Both the position numbers and the translations under genes were made by a program. Below, one piece after another: positions 49,920-58,893 of a DNA stretch of 64,000 nucleotides. The notes under the pieces were generated by a model. The model had not been told where the DNA came from. It worked only from the letters and a program-made list of their open reading frames with translations, and searched no databases. The DNA comes from Chryseobacterium gleum (lineage in GTDB: Bacteria > Bacteroidota > Bacteroidia > Flavobacteriales_D > Sanyastnellaceae): assembly GCA_945881835.1 (NCBI GenBank), contig CAMCVP010000003.1:1-64000 (forward strand), given 5' to 3'. Position 1 is the stretch's first letter, and each line of letters begins with the position of its first letter.

Positions 49920-51134
49920 TCATACAGCCAATACAGCTTTCACTTGATCTGCAGCTTCTTGAAGCGTAATTGCAGAGTGAACAGCTAAACCAGATTCGTC
50001 AATTAATTGCTTCGCTTCTACAGCGTTGGTTCCTTGCAAACGCACAATGATTGGAACTTGAATGTCACCAATGTTTTTGTAAGCATCTACAACACCCTGT
50101 GCAACGCGGTCGCAACGAACAATTCCACCAAAAATGTTTACTAGAATTGCTTTCACTGTTGTGTCGCGAAGAATCATACGGAATGCAGTCTCAACGCGTT
50201 TTGCATCAGCTGTACCTCCAACATCAAGGAAGTTAGCAGGCTCACCGCCGCTTAACTTAATGATGTCCATAGTTGCCATTGCCAATCCAGCGCCGTTAAC
50301 CATACAGCCAACGTTTCCGTCCAAGTTTACATAGTTCAAACCAGCTTCGCCAGCTTCAACTTCAATTGGATCTTCTTCAGTGGTGTCACGCATAGCAGCG
50401 TAATCGGGGTGACGGAACAATCCGTTTCCGTCTAAAGTAACTTTCGCATCAACAGCAAGAATGCGGTCGTCAGAAGTTTTTAGAACAGGATTAATTTCGA
50501 ACATAGATGCATCGCAACCTACGTAAGCGTTATATAATTTTTTTGTGAAGGCAATCATTTCCTTGAAAGCACCACCAGAAAGTCCTAGGTTGAAAGCAAT
50601 GTTTCTTCCTTGGAAATCGGTAACGCCAGTCATTGGATCAACCACTTCTTTGAAAATACGCTCAGGCGTCTTTTCAGCAACTTCTTCAATATTCATTCCG
50701 CCATCCGGAGAGTAAACGATAACGTTTCTGCCCGCAGCGCGATCTAATAAAATACTCATGTAAAACTCGCGAGGCTCAGAAGCTCCAGGAGAATAAACGT
50801 CTTCAGCAACATAAACGGTTTGAACCAATTTACCTTCCGCTTTGGTTTGAAGGGTAACAAGGTGTCCGCCTAAAATTCCTTTCGCTTTTTCAGCAACTTC
50901 GCCAAGACCTTTCGCTAAAACAACACCGCGAGAGCCTGTTTCAGTTACTTCTCCTTTACCACGTCCACCAGCGTGAATTTGCGCTTTAACAACGAACCAA
51001 CCGGTTCCTGTTTCAGCTTGCAATTTTTCTGCAACCGCAGTTGCTTCTTCAGGTGTAGAGGCTACATAACCGTGTTGTACAGTTACGCCAAATTGTTGAA
51101 GGATACTTTTTCCTTGGTATTCGTGAATGTTCAT
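49920..51134 (-). CDS. sucC: Succinyl-CoA synthetase (ADP-forming) beta subunit
   Basis: A 404-residue SucC. It starts MNIHEYQGKSILQQFGV, followed by the ATP-grasp domain (VVKAQIHAGGRGKGEVTETG, FEINPVLKTSDDRILAVDAK) and the CoA-ligase domain with NGAGLAMATMDIIKLSGGEP, ANFLDVGGTADAKRVETAF and VNIFGGIVRCDRVAQGVV. It makes ATP in the TCA cycle with SucD, which is not in the window. An extended GlyTrp-containing insertion near residue 45 is typical of this phylum. A -7-like TACATTCG precedes it (51153-51160). Confidence 0.97.
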   Translation of the reverse strand: MNIHEYQGKSILQQFGVTVQHGYVASTPEEATAVAEKLQAETGTGWFVVKAQIHAGGRGKGEVTETGSRGVVLAKGLGEVAEKAKGILGGHLVTLQTKAEGKLVQTVYVAEDVYSPGASEPREFYMSILLDRAAGRNVIVYSPDGGMNIEEVAEKTPERIFKEVVDPMTGVTDFQGRNIAFNLGLSGGAFKEMIAFTKKLYNAYVGCDASMFEINPVLKTSDDRILAVDAKVTLDGNGLFRHPDYAAMRDTTEEDPIEVEAGEAGLNYVNLDGNVGCMVNGAGLAMATMDIIKLSGGEPANFLDVGGTADAKRVETAFRMILRDTTVKAILVNIFGGIVRCDRVAQGVVDAYKNIGDIQVPIIVRLQGTNAVEAKQLIDESGLAVHSAITLQEAADQVKAVLAV

Positions 51135-51152
51135 AGTTCAATATTTGCGACG

Positions 51153-51160
51153 CGAATGTA
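51153..51160 (-). promoter_or_regulatory. Possible -7 element for sucC
   Basis: Reads TACATTCG on the minus strand (one mismatch), 18 bases before the sucC ATG. Confidence 0.45.
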
Positions 51161-51184
51161 CTAAATAATGACGAAGTTTTTGCT

Positions 51185-51192
51185 CATCTTTG
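51185..51192 (+). promoter_or_regulatory. Possible -7 element for the LolD-like gene
   Basis: CATCTTTG (one mismatch) lies 4 bases before the ATG, the same arrangement as at hutI. Confidence 0.5.
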
Positions 51193-51196
51193 TACT

Positions 51197-51847
51197 ATGA
51201 TTCATGCATCGGGAATTTATAAGGGGTACGGAAAGGTTCAAGTGTTGAATAACGTTTCGTTAGACATTCAAAAAAGCGAAATTGTTTCTATCGTAGGAGC
51301 GAGCGGAGCAGGTAAAACAACGCTTTTGCAAATCCTTGGAACATTGGACAATCCAGACAAAGGAACGGTGAGCATCGATGGCGTGAATCCCTTCCAACTG
51401 AAACAAAGGGAGCTCGCGCGTTTTCGGAATTTACATTTGGGTTTCGTTTTTCAATTTCACAATTTACTTGCGGAATTTAATGCGACTGAAAATGTCTGCA
51501 TTCCGGCGCTAATTGCCGGAGTTGAAAAGAAAGAAGCAGAAAAGAAAGCTGCTTTTTGGTTAGAAAGATTAGGGCTAAGTCACCGAGCAGAGCATAAACC
51601 TTCGGAAATGTCGGGTGGAGAGCAGCAACGTGTCGCAGTGGCTAGAGCACTCATGAACAATCCGAAAGTTGTCTTTGCAGATGAGCCTTCAGGAAATCTA
51701 GACAAGGCAAACGCAGTGGCGTTGCACAATTTGTTCTTCGAACTAAGAAACGAATTCCAGCACAGCTTCGTTATTGTAACCCACAATGAAGAACTTGCGT
51801 CTCAGGCAGATCGTAAGATTGTGATGAGCGACGGTCAGATTATTTAA
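51197..51847 (+). CDS. ABC transporter ATP-binding protein (LolD-like)
   Basis: A 216-residue single nucleotide-binding domain: Walker A in [21 protein letters not shown]-loop [18 protein letters not shown], signature [20 protein letters not shown], Walker [13 protein letters not shown] and switch His in [10 protein letters not shown]. The [18 protein letters not shown] segment is typical of the LolD/MacB/FtsE branch, so lipoprotein release is the most likely role. No permease (LolC/E) is adjacent. Its end overlaps the convergent DUF983 gene by 8 bases. Confidence 0.92.
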   Translation: MIHASGIYKGYGKVQVLNNVSLDIQKSEIVSIVGASGAGKTTLLQILGTLDNPDKGTVSIDGVNPFQLKQRELARFRNLHLGFVFQFHNLLAEFNATENVCIPALIAGVEKKEAEKKAAFWLERLGLSHRAEHKPSEMSGGEQQRVAVARALMNNPKVVFADEPSGNLDKANAVALHNLFFELRNEFQHSFVIVTHNEELASQADRKIVMSDGQII

Positions 51848-52229
51848 TAAATGATGAAGCCCAAATCGAGCGTGATAGCTTGAATAGAAAAGGGAAGAGA
51901 ACTACTGTAAACCCAATTCCAGTTAAAAGGAAAGTTTTTGGGTGGGTTAAAAAACCGAATTCAATTAGACCAATAGCATTGAAGACTTTCAATGCGACTA
52001 GAATTGCTACCCACATTGCTACTGTCAAGCCCCAACTTACATAGGCCGCTCCAAAGTAAAAACCGGGCTCTGGGTTAAAGTTGGTTCCGCATTCAGAACA
52101 TTCCGATTTTACTTGTCCCAGATTACTAAAGGAAAGCGCAGATTCGTTTGTGAATAAATGCCCTTTGCCACAATGTGGACATTTCATCTTCACGATTTTG
52201 CCCAAAGCTGTTTTTACTTCTGTTGCCAT
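51840..52229 (-). CDS. DUF983 family membrane protein
   Basis: A 129-residue protein with a treble-clef-like zinc site: [11 protein letters not shown] and [10 protein letters not shown] (two CxxC pairs). [20 protein letters not shown] and a second hydrophobic pair near the C-terminus follow, as in DUF983. The frame runs further upstream into the DUF4249 gene, but the Met at 52229 ([10 protein letters not shown]) gives the usual length. Function unknown. Convergent 8-base overlap with the LolD-like gene. Confidence 0.85.
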   Translation of the reverse strand: MATEVKTALGKIVKMKCPHCGKGHLFTNESALSFSNLGQVKSECSECGTNFNPEPGFYFGAAYVSWGLTVAMWVAILVALKVFNAIGLIEFGFLTHPKTFLLTGIGFTVVLFPFLFKLSRSIWASSFIK

Positions 52230-52278
52230 GGCGCGAAGATAGGGTCGGAGAATCAGAAGTGAAGTGACGACTGTCACA

Positions 52279-53274
52279 TTACTCACAAACCAAGGTGTCG
52301 TAGTAGGCGCCATACCCGGCCCAAACACCAAGGCCTCCTTGAACATTGGACTTTACGTTACTTGGTAAAGCAAATGGTGAACCTTGGTTAGCCAATTGGT
52401 CTTCGTATGATTTGAAGAACTTGTATACGTTCATGTCTATACTGCAACCGCGAACAACAACGGTGTCACCGCGTTTGTAAAATCCTCTTTCTTCTTTTCT
52501 GTCATCGAATTTATCACTGAATGGAATCTGTCCGCGGTAATAAGAGAATTCAAAAGTTAATCCGTTGAAAAACTCATCATCAAAAACACTTGGTAGTGGA
52601 TTGGTATATACTAAATCCTTCTGCTGTCCACGCAAATAAATATCTTTTGTAATCCATTGTGGGTAGTGGCTAATGCGCTTTGCGGCCCAGCGATAAGCAT
52701 TGCCTAACGAGTCAGGGTCAGTCATATTTCCATAGATAAATCCCAATGAATCGAGCGGATTACCAGATGGAGATGCGAACCACAAACTATCTAACGGAAT
52801 CGGGAAGTTCACTTTAGTAACCGCCTGCAAATGATGTTCGTCTTTGTCAACCAACAGCGAATAGGTCTCTCCAGCAACACCAAATGCTTGAGGAGTAAGA
52901 GCGGTGTAAAGGCAAATGTTAAGAGCAACTACCGCTTCGGGTGGAAGGCCTAAAAGCTGAGACGCCAATAATAATTGTTCTGGCGTTAAAGACGCCGTGC
53001 AATACATGTCCAATGGAATTGTATCGGTACCATGAATCATTTTCACGGTTGCGTCTTGAACGTATGAGTTGGCAATGGCGTTCAAATCGGCTGGGTCGAA
53101 GTAACCCGAAGAATATGTAAGAATTACAATAGGCGGCTGTCCAGGTTCAATACTTCCTTGAACCACAATTTTCGTTTCGGCTTGCGGTAAATCAATGGTA
53201 ATGTCTTTTTCACAACCAACAAGAACCATAACCAGTGCAACCACAACTCCGATAATTCCCAACGGTTTTTTCAT
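52279..53274 (-). CDS. DUF4249 family lipoprotein
   Basis: A 331-residue lipoprotein (lipobox VLVGC, Cys ~21) whose mature start CEKDITIDLPQAETKIVVQG matches the DUF4249 pattern. Ig-like beta segments follow, including PPIVILTYSSGYFDP and AFGVAGETYSLLVDKDEHHL. Members of this family are usually paired with a TonB-dependent receptor and thought to act in outer-membrane uptake, but none is adjacent here. It ends 50 bases before the DUF983 start and lies divergent to the HtrA gene. Confidence 0.87.
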   Translation of the reverse strand: MKKPLGIIGVVVALVMVLVGCEKDITIDLPQAETKIVVQGSIEPGQPPIVILTYSSGYFDPADLNAIANSYVQDATVKMIHGTDTIPLDMYCTASLTPEQLLLASQLLGLPPEAVVALNICLYTALTPQAFGVAGETYSLLVDKDEHHLQAVTKVNFPIPLDSLWFASPSGNPLDSLGFIYGNMTDPDSLGNAYRWAAKRISHYPQWITKDIYLRGQQKDLVYTNPLPSVFDDEFFNGLTFEFSYYRGQIPFSDKFDDRKEERGFYKRGDTVVVRGCSIDMNVYKFFKSYEDQLANQGSPFALPSNVKSNVQGGLGVWAGYGAYYDTLVCE

Positions 53275-53350
53275 AGACGCGAAATTACAATCAATTCATT
53301 CCGACAATAAAAATATTTTGGTGTCGTTTTTGTTCAAATCCAATTCAAAT

Positions 53351-53358
53351 TATTTTCG
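53351..53358 (+). promoter_or_regulatory. Promoter of the HtrA protease gene
   Basis: TATTTTCG (-7, one mismatch) lies 18 bases downstream of TTTTTG (53327-53332, -33), with a 20-base A-rich leader to the ATG. Confidence 0.6.
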
Positions 53359-53378
53359 CAATTCAAAAAATAAAAAGT

Positions 53379-54818
53379 ATGAAAAAGAGTCTAGTCACTT
53401 TCGCTGCAGCCTTTGCTGGCGGTCTTATTGCCATGGCTGCATACCATTTTGTAGTGCAGCCAAAAACCAATTCTTTTGGTTGGAATTCAAACGTTCCCTC
53501 TACTTTGGCGAATTATTCGGGTATACCTGGAGCCGGAGGAGATTTTGTCACAGCGGCTGAACGCACTGTAAATTCAGTTGTTCACGTAAAAACAGAAATT
53601 AAAACAAATTCATATGATCCGTGGGGAGGTTTCTTCGGGTACCAACAGCAGCCTCAAACACAAATGGCATCCGGTTCAGGTGTCATAATTTCAGCAGATG
53701 GCTACATCATTACGAACAATCATGTCATTGAAGGCGCTGAAAAAATGACAGTCACACTGAACAACAATAAAAATTACGAGGCAACTCTAGTTGGAAGGGA
53801 TCCAAGTTCTGACATTGCCGTTTTGAAAATTGACGAGCAAAATCTTCCTGCAATTTCATGGGGAAATAGCGACGATGTCCGCATTGGTCAATGGGTACTC
53901 GCAGTGGGAAATCCTTTTGAGTTAACCTCTACCGTCACTGCCGGAATCGTGAGCGCAAAGGGACGTAACATCAATATCATTGGCGATGGAAAGGGTGCTG
54001 AAGTTCTTCCCGTTGAATCGTTTATTCAAACAGATGCCGCCGTGAATCCAGGAAACAGTGGTGGTGCCTTGGTAAATACCAATGGAGAACTCATTGGAAT
54101 AAATACAGCAATTGCTTCGCGCACGGGTTCATACGCTGGTTATTCGTTTGCAATTCCTGCTTCAATTGCAAAGAAAGTTGCGCAAGACATTATAGAATTC
54201 GGAAATGTGCAGCGCGGATTTTTAGGTGTTCAAATTTCAGCGGTTACCGAGGAGCAAGCGAAAGAAACCGATTTGCCTGTAGTTTCAGGAGTTTATATCA
54301 ATAACGTGACAGCAGGGGGTGCAGCTGAATCAGCGGGTTTAGAAGCAGGTGATATTATCTTGAAGGTTGCTGATTATTCTGTTTCCACTGTGCCTCAGTT
54401 GCAAGAGCAAATCAGCAAGTTTCGACCCGGTAACAAAGTGAATGTTGTTATTTGGAGAAGCGGAAAAGAGAAGAGTATTGAGGTGGAATTGAAGAACAAA
54501 TCGGGAAGGGCTGAATTGGAGAATTTCGAAGAAATTGCGGCTGAGAACATATCCTCTCTCGGAGCAGAATTCACAGCTCCTTCAGAGAGCGAGTGCAAGG
54601 CGCTTCGTATTCAAGGTGGAGCGAAAGTGGGAGTTCTTTCAACGGGAAAACTCAGAAGTGCCGGTGTGAAGACAGGTTTCATTGTGACCAAAATAGATGG
54701 TACACAGGTTACGTCGCCCGAACAACTTCAAAGTTTATTGAAATCTAAATCTGGTGGAATATTGTTGGAAGGAGTATACCCCAACGGAACAAGAGCCTAC
54801 TATGGCTTCGGGATTTAA
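53379..54818 (+). CDS. Periplasmic HtrA/Deg-family serine protease
   Basis: A 479-residue DegP/DegQ-type protease-chaperone. An N-terminal signal or anchor (residues ~5-22) leads to the trypsin-fold domain with triad His115 (ITNNHVIEGA), Asp145 (SSDIAVLKID) and Ser227 (NPGNSGGALV). PDZ1 covers ~270-365 (GFLGVQISAV, AGLEAGDIILKV); a second, shorter PDZ covers ~395-479 (LGAEFTAPSES, SAGVKTGFIVTKIDG). It degrades or refolds misfolded envelope proteins. It is monocistronic, with its own promoter and a strong terminator. Confidence 0.95.
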   Translation: MKKSLVTFAAAFAGGLIAMAAYHFVVQPKTNSFGWNSNVPSTLANYSGIPGAGGDFVTAAERTVNSVVHVKTEIKTNSYDPWGGFFGYQQQPQTQMASGSGVIISADGYIITNNHVIEGAEKMTVTLNNNKNYEATLVGRDPSSDIAVLKIDEQNLPAISWGNSDDVRIGQWVLAVGNPFELTSTVTAGIVSAKGRNINIIGDGKGAEVLPVESFIQTDAAVNPGNSGGALVNTNGELIGINTAIASRTGSYAGYSFAIPASIAKKVAQDIIEFGNVQRGFLGVQISAVTEEQAKETDLPVVSGVYINNVTAGGAAESAGLEAGDIILKVADYSVSTVPQLQEQISKFRPGNKVNVVIWRSGKEKSIEVELKNKSGRAELENFEEIAAENISSLGAEFTAPSESECKALRIQGGAKVGVLSTGKLRSAGVKTGFIVTKIDGTQVTSPEQLQSLLKSKSGGILLEGVYPNGTRAYYGFGI

Positions 54819-54840
54819 TAAGTGAATTTAATTGATTGAA

Positions 54841-54877
54841 ATCAGCCCCGTTAGTTCAAAACGGGGCTGATTTTTTT
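54841..54877 (+). terminator. Rho-independent terminator after the HtrA gene
   Basis: A 12-bp perfect stem ATCAGCCCCGTT / AACGGGGCTGAT is followed by seven T. The end of the T-run (TTTG at 54875-54878) doubles as a candidate -33 box of the next promoter. Confidence 0.93.
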
Positions 54878-54899
54878 GTTCAAGTTCATTTGCTTGAAC
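54878..54899. repeat. Inverted repeat between the -33 and -7 boxes of the GAPDH gene
   Basis: GTTCAAG, 8 bases, CTTGAAC: a 7-7 perfect inverted repeat that fills the promoter spacer exactly up to the -7 box at 54900. This placement fits an operator for a dimeric regulator. Confidence 0.75.
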
Positions 54900-54907
54900 T
54901 ATCTTTG
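54900..54907 (+). promoter_or_regulatory. -7 promoter element of the GAPDH gene
   Basis: TATCTTTG is an exact TAnnTTTG match, 21 bases after TTTG (54875-54878). It predicts a leader of roughly 55 bases, the longest clear one in the window. Confidence 0.75.
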
Positions 54908-54912
54908 CGGCG

Positions 54913-54935
54913 TCTTGAAAAAATGATTTTCAAGA
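54913..54935 (+). promoter_or_regulatory. Hairpin in the GAPDH mRNA leader
   Basis: TCTTGAAAA-AATGA-TTTTCAAGA is a perfect 9-bp stem with a 5-base loop near the predicted 5' end of the mRNA. It repeats the CTTGAA/TTCAAG half-sites of the upstream inverted repeat in the opposite order. Confidence 0.65.
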
Positions 54936-54965
54936 ATAAAAAATCAACTCATTTAAAATATTTTT

Positions 54966-56426
54966 ATGTCAAACAAACCCTTGTCAAACGACACTTACAG
55001 CAATGAACTGGCGGTGTATGTGAACCAAGAAAAGGCAGCAGTAGACCTCGCTCACATGGTCGGAAAGTTGCTTTTCGAAAAATCAATTGAATTGGTGCTT
55101 TTCCGCAATCACCTTGCAGATACACGCATCACTGAAATCCTTCGCTTGCATAAGTATGCAGCAGAAGTAGTGGGTAAACCAATCAGCGTTTTTCATTCGG
55201 CTGAATTGGCCACGGAATTGTACAACATGGACATTGCTCCAGCGAAAATAGATATTGGTAAATTGGCAAGCGAGTGGGCTATTTCTCGCGAACACTTCAA
55301 TTCACAAAGAGAGTTTTTAGAAGATAAACTTCAGAATTTTACTGAAGAAGGAAAGGACATGGAGCCAAGAGACGTAGTCTTGTTTGGTTTCGGTCGCATC
55401 GGACGCCTTGCTGCACGCGAATTGGTGCGTCAAGCAGGCAGCGGACAACAACTTCGTCTTCGTGCTATTGTTACACGTGAAGACGACGATTTGTCGATTA
55501 AAAAACGTGCTGCTCTTTTCGAAAACGATTCGGTTCACGGAAGATTCAAAGGAACAGTTGATGTTGATTATGAAAACAAATGTTTGATCGTAAACGGTCA
55601 ACGTATTTACATGATCGCATCAAAAGATCCAAGCGCCGTTGATTACACCACATATGGAATCAATGACGCTTTGTTAATCGATAATACCGGTGTTTTCAAA
55701 GATCGCGAAGCTCTGAGCGTTCACTTAAAAGCAAAAGGAATTAGCAAAGTTCTTTTGACTGCGCCAGGTAAGGAAGTTCCGAACATTGTTTACGGAATCA
55801 ATCACCGCGATTTAGACATTGAGAGTGAAACAATCTTCTCTGCAGCGAGTTGCACAACTAATGCGATTTCTCCAATTTTGAAAACCATTTTCGATTCTTT
55901 CGGAATTGAAAAGGGACACATTGAAACGGTTCACGCTTACACCAACGACCAAAACTTGTTGGATAACATGCACAAGAAAAGCCGTCGCGGAAGAAGTGCT
56001 GCGGTAAACATGGTAATCACTGAAACAGGCGCTGGTAAAGCGGTTACAAAGGTTATTCCTGCTTTGGCAGACAAGTTGACTTCAAACGCAGTTCGCGTCC
56101 CAACGCCGAACGGTTCGTTGGCAATCATTCACGTTTATACCGACAAAGCAACCACAATTGAAGAGGTGAATGCAACAGTGCGCAAGGCTGCATTGGAAGG
56201 CGATTTAGTAAATCAAATCTTCTATAGCATTAGCGAAGAATTGGTTTCTAGCGATATCGTTGGAAACGACTGCTGCAGTGTTTATGATAGCCAAGCAACA
56301 ATTGTTTCTAAAGACGGAAAAGGTATTGTGCTTTACGTATGGTACGACAACGAATTCGGTTACACGAAACAAGTAATTCGTTTAGCGAAGTACGTTGCGA
56401 AAGTTCGTCGCAGCATGTACTATTAA
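54966..56426 (+). CDS. Glyceraldehyde-3-phosphate dehydrogenase, long form with N-terminal extension
   Basis: A 486-residue GAPDH. The first ~135 residues (NELAVYVNQEKAAVDLAHMV, EFLEDKLQNF) are a helical extension absent from classical ~335-residue enzymes. The Rossmann start VVLFGFGRIGRLAARELVRQ follows. The catalytic Cys296 is in SAASCTTNAISPI and His323 in ETVHAYTNDQN; GRSAAVNMVITETGAGKAV and VWYDNEFGYTKQ complete the fold. After the second strand it has VTRED instead of the usual acidic V-N-D, suggesting NADP rather than NAD. It is likely a gluconeogenic or biosynthetic form. The gene is solitary, with an elaborate promoter. Confidence 0.95.
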   Translation: MSNKPLSNDTYSNELAVYVNQEKAAVDLAHMVGKLLFEKSIELVLFRNHLADTRITEILRLHKYAAEVVGKPISVFHSAELATELYNMDIAPAKIDIGKLASEWAISREHFNSQREFLEDKLQNFTEEGKDMEPRDVVLFGFGRIGRLAARELVRQAGSGQQLRLRAIVTREDDDLSIKKRAALFENDSVHGRFKGTVDVDYENKCLIVNGQRIYMIASKDPSAVDYTTYGINDALLIDNTGVFKDREALSVHLKAKGISKVLLTAPGKEVPNIVYGINHRDLDIESETIFSAASCTTNAISPILKTIFDSFGIEKGHIETVHAYTNDQNLLDNMHKKSRRGRSAAVNMVITETGAGKAVTKVIPALADKLTSNAVRVPTPNGSLAIIHVYTDKATTIEEVNATVRKAALEGDLVNQIFYSISEELVSSDIVGNDCCSVYDSQATIVSKDGKGIVLYVWYDNEFGYTKQVIRLAKYVAKVRRSMYY

Positions 56427-56442
56427 TATTTTATGTTGAAGT

Positions 56443-56472
56443 AAAAAGGGCGGCCATTGGCCGCCCTTTTTT
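56443..56472. terminator. Bidirectional terminator between the GAPDH and DUF2330 genes
   Basis: A 13-bp stem AAAAAGGGCGGCC / GGCCGCCCTTTTT with a three-base ATT loop has A and T flanks that serve both convergent genes. Confidence 0.93.
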
Positions 56473-56476
56473 GTGT

Positions 56477-58021
56477 CTACTTCTTCGCGCGCTTCCGCGA
56501 AACGAATAAGACCAGTCCAACCACGGAACCCAGGAAAATAGGCACCTCCCAAGGCTTTTTGTTTTTGTCTGAATCTTTGTTTTGCATGAACGCTTCATTT
56601 GGATCCATGTCTGAATGTATGTAAGCTTCGTCTACCTGAATCTCATTCGGGTCCATTGGCGAATTGTCCGTTGGTAGCGCTTCGCCCTTCAACATAGAAT
56701 CCAAAGGCTTGTCCTTCATGAATGAAACAAATTCATTGATGTATTTGTCGCTTCGTTCGTTTGGTTTAATGCCTGCTAGCGCATACAATTCATCCACTTC
56801 GACTTTGCGTCGAGAACGCAAAGACTCCAAATACTCTTGCGACTCATCGCAATCAAAGGGGCCTCCGGCAGGATGCGTAAGGATGTATCTCGCTTGAAAA
56901 TTCTCAGTATTCGGTGTAATCTGGAAAGTTAAATCCGCCGGGAATTTCGCATTGCTGTAGCGCACATGCAAGCGCGTAAAAAACACGGGTGAAGCAGAAT
57001 TCCAACCGGCCCACCAAACGCCCGCTTCAGCGAAATCGTTGTAAATAGGCGGATTTCCCACACAAGGGTCGCATTTCATTCCACCCCAACTCGGAGTAAC
57101 GTTCCAGGCATATTCCAACATAACAGCATTTTTTCCTTCGCGAGAATAAGCGCGCGTGAAAAGATTTTTATAGAACTCTCCAAAGATGTCTTTCGTGTAC
57201 AACGGAATGTTGCGGTCTGTGGGCACTTTAACCGTTCTGTAGTTGGTGCATTCAACGCGACCAGCCTTCGTGAAAGCATAGACAATCATGTCTTGCTCAC
57301 CTGTGCTGTTCGCCATCCCAAGGCGAATCGGCAACATGAATTTCGGGTGGTCGAAGTTGATTTGAATGGGACGCAAATAATCGAATCCGGTGTTCTTTTG
57401 CTTGTCGAGATTCACCTTCACAACAAAGAACTTCATGTTGCTCTTGATGTAAGGTTCAAGCACACTCTCTGCGGTTGAAGGAATCTTATATCCTTCCTGA
57501 ATCAAATAGTTTTTCAACCCAGTGCTTTCTTTCGCCGAAAGAAGAGCAATATCATATTCTCCAACGGTGTATTCTGCTTCAATGGTCACATTGAATTTTG
57601 TTTCAACCATGTCATACATCATGCGAACGCCCGCATCTGCAGAGGTTACCGTTGCACTCCAGTTTGCTTCGTCCATAGGTGGGTTTTGATAACAAGGATT
57701 GGAGTCGTAATACTCTACCAATCGAGGAGAAGAGTAGGCATCAAGCGTTTCGAAAATTCTACGATCCACAACTTTAATGTCTCCTTCCTGAAGCACAACA
57801 GGCACTGGCACAACCATAGCGAAATCGCGCACGTCGCCTTTGAAATCGTTCGACATGGTAATGGAGGTGCGCGTTCCGTCGCGAACCAGGATAATTTCAC
57901 TTTTGTTGTTGAAGAGAGTTGCGTCGGCTTTCGCGACATAAAATCCGCAGAACGAATAAGCGTTCACGCTAGAGAGAAGCACCAACAGTGCTGCTGCCTT
58001 AATAAGCAATCTTTGAGTCAT
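56477..58021 (-). CDS. DUF2330 family membrane-anchored extracytoplasmic protein
   Basis: A 514-residue protein: signal peptide (1-about 22), mature start SFCGFYVAKADATLFN typical of DUF2330, RDFAMVVPVPVVLQEGD, the Cys-containing NPCYQNPP and later MKCDPCVGNPPIYND (CxxC), and a C-terminal helix (VPIFLGSVVGLVLFVSRKRAKK) that anchors it with a short basic cytosolic tail. Conserved cysteines suggest disulfides or metal binding. No function is established. Its start lies 23 bases inside the RnfD-like gene, so the two are translationally linked. Confidence 0.86.
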   Translation of the reverse strand: MTQRLLIKAAALLVLLSSVNAYSFCGFYVAKADATLFNNKSEIILVRDGTRTSITMSNDFKGDVRDFAMVVPVPVVLQEGDIKVVDRRIFETLDAYSSPRLVEYYDSNPCYQNPPMDEANWSATVTSADAGVRMMYDMVETKFNVTIEAEYTVGEYDIALLSAKESTGLKNYLIQEGYKIPSTAESVLEPYIKSNMKFFVVKVNLDKQKNTGFDYLRPIQINFDHPKFMLPIRLGMANSTGEQDMIVYAFTKAGRVECTNYRTVKVPTDRNIPLYTKDIFGEFYKNLFTRAYSREGKNAVMLEYAWNVTPSWGGMKCDPCVGNPPIYNDFAEAGVWWAGWNSASPVFFTRLHVRYSNAKFPADLTFQITPNTENFQARYILTHPAGGPFDCDESQEYLESLRSRRKVEVDELYALAGIKPNERSDKYINEFVSFMKDKPLDSMLKGEALPTDNSPMDPNEIQVDEAYIHSDMDPNEAFMQNKDSDKNKKPWEVPIFLGSVVGLVLFVSRKRAKK

Positions 58022-58847
58022 GGTTGAATTGTTTTTGTGATGAATGAATCCAGTTAAATGTTTTGCTAGGAAAAAACTTGTTGAGCAACGGCGTCAATGG
58101 AGTGAAGCAAACCAAGGCCCAGAGCGGCGCTCCTGTAACGAAGTAGAAATTTGTAAGGTAGAATGAAGTGAAGGCAACGGCCATTGTCCATAGGATTCGA
58201 ACCAAACGATTCGTTGGAATGGTCATGGGGTCGGTGATCATGAACAGGGCAAATAACCAGATACTTCCGGAAGATAATTTGTGGAAAAGCACTTCCCAAT
58301 TCCAACCCAAGTAAACAATTGTTCTGTAGTATTCAAGGGCGAAGAGAGTTGCAATGAAAATGATTCCCGTGTCAATACGCTTCACGCGGGAAAGCACCGC
58401 CAATCCTGCTGTTCCAATAACGAAAACGATGAGCGTACTATTTCCCCATTGCGCTGGAGAGATCCATGCTTTTTGCGTGAAAAGAATCACTGCAATAATT
58501 CCAACATTTGCCGGATTGAAAAGATGCTGCCCGCGAATTTTAAAGATGAATTTTTGTCCAATGGCAATCGCAGCGGCCAATGCATACAACAACGGTTCGT
58601 TGCTTTTGAAGAGCAGTGTTAGTCCGAATGCTGTGATCAATGCACTCTTGATGGAATGCATCGGAAGTTTCAAAAAATAAATACCGATGAGCTGCGTGGA
58701 AAGCGCTACACCAAAGGTGAGCAGCATAGATGTAAAGGAATAGTCCCAACGCAAGAAGAGAACACCGATGCAAACGAAAATGGTTTGTGAGACAATTTGA
58801 AAATGTCTACCGTCGCTTTGAAAGAATCGTAGAAAAGAAGCCAGCAT
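57999..58847 (-). CDS. Stand-alone RnfD/NqrB-like membrane protein
   Basis: A 282-residue protein with about nine or ten hydrophobic segments. Signature pieces of the NqrB/RnfD family are present: IRGQHLFNPANVGIIAVIL and FALFMITDPMTIPTNRLVRI. I do not see the (S/D)GAT motif in which Thr carries covalent FMN in true RnfD/NqrB; the nearest is VTGAPLW. RnfA, B, C, E and G are not nearby. It is linked to the DUF2330 gene by a 23-base overlap and preceded by a lipoprotein gene 46 bases upstream. It may be a quinone- or flavin-related transporter or scaffold; the role is unknown. Confidence 0.85.
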   Translation of the reverse strand: MLASFLRFFQSDGRHFQIVSQTIFVCIGVLFLRWDYSFTSMLLTFGVALSTQLIGIYFLKLPMHSIKSALITAFGLTLLFKSNEPLLYALAAAIAIGQKFIFKIRGQHLFNPANVGIIAVILFTQKAWISPAQWGNSTLIVFVIGTAGLAVLSRVKRIDTGIIFIATLFALEYYRTIVYLGWNWEVLFHKLSSGSIWLFALFMITDPMTIPTNRLVRILWTMAVAFTSFYLTNFYFVTGAPLWALVCFTPLTPLLNKFFPSKTFNWIHSSQKQFNHDSKIAY

Positions 58848-58893
58848 AACTTGTATTTTTTTATGCTGTACAGGGAAGAAACCAAATGGTTCA

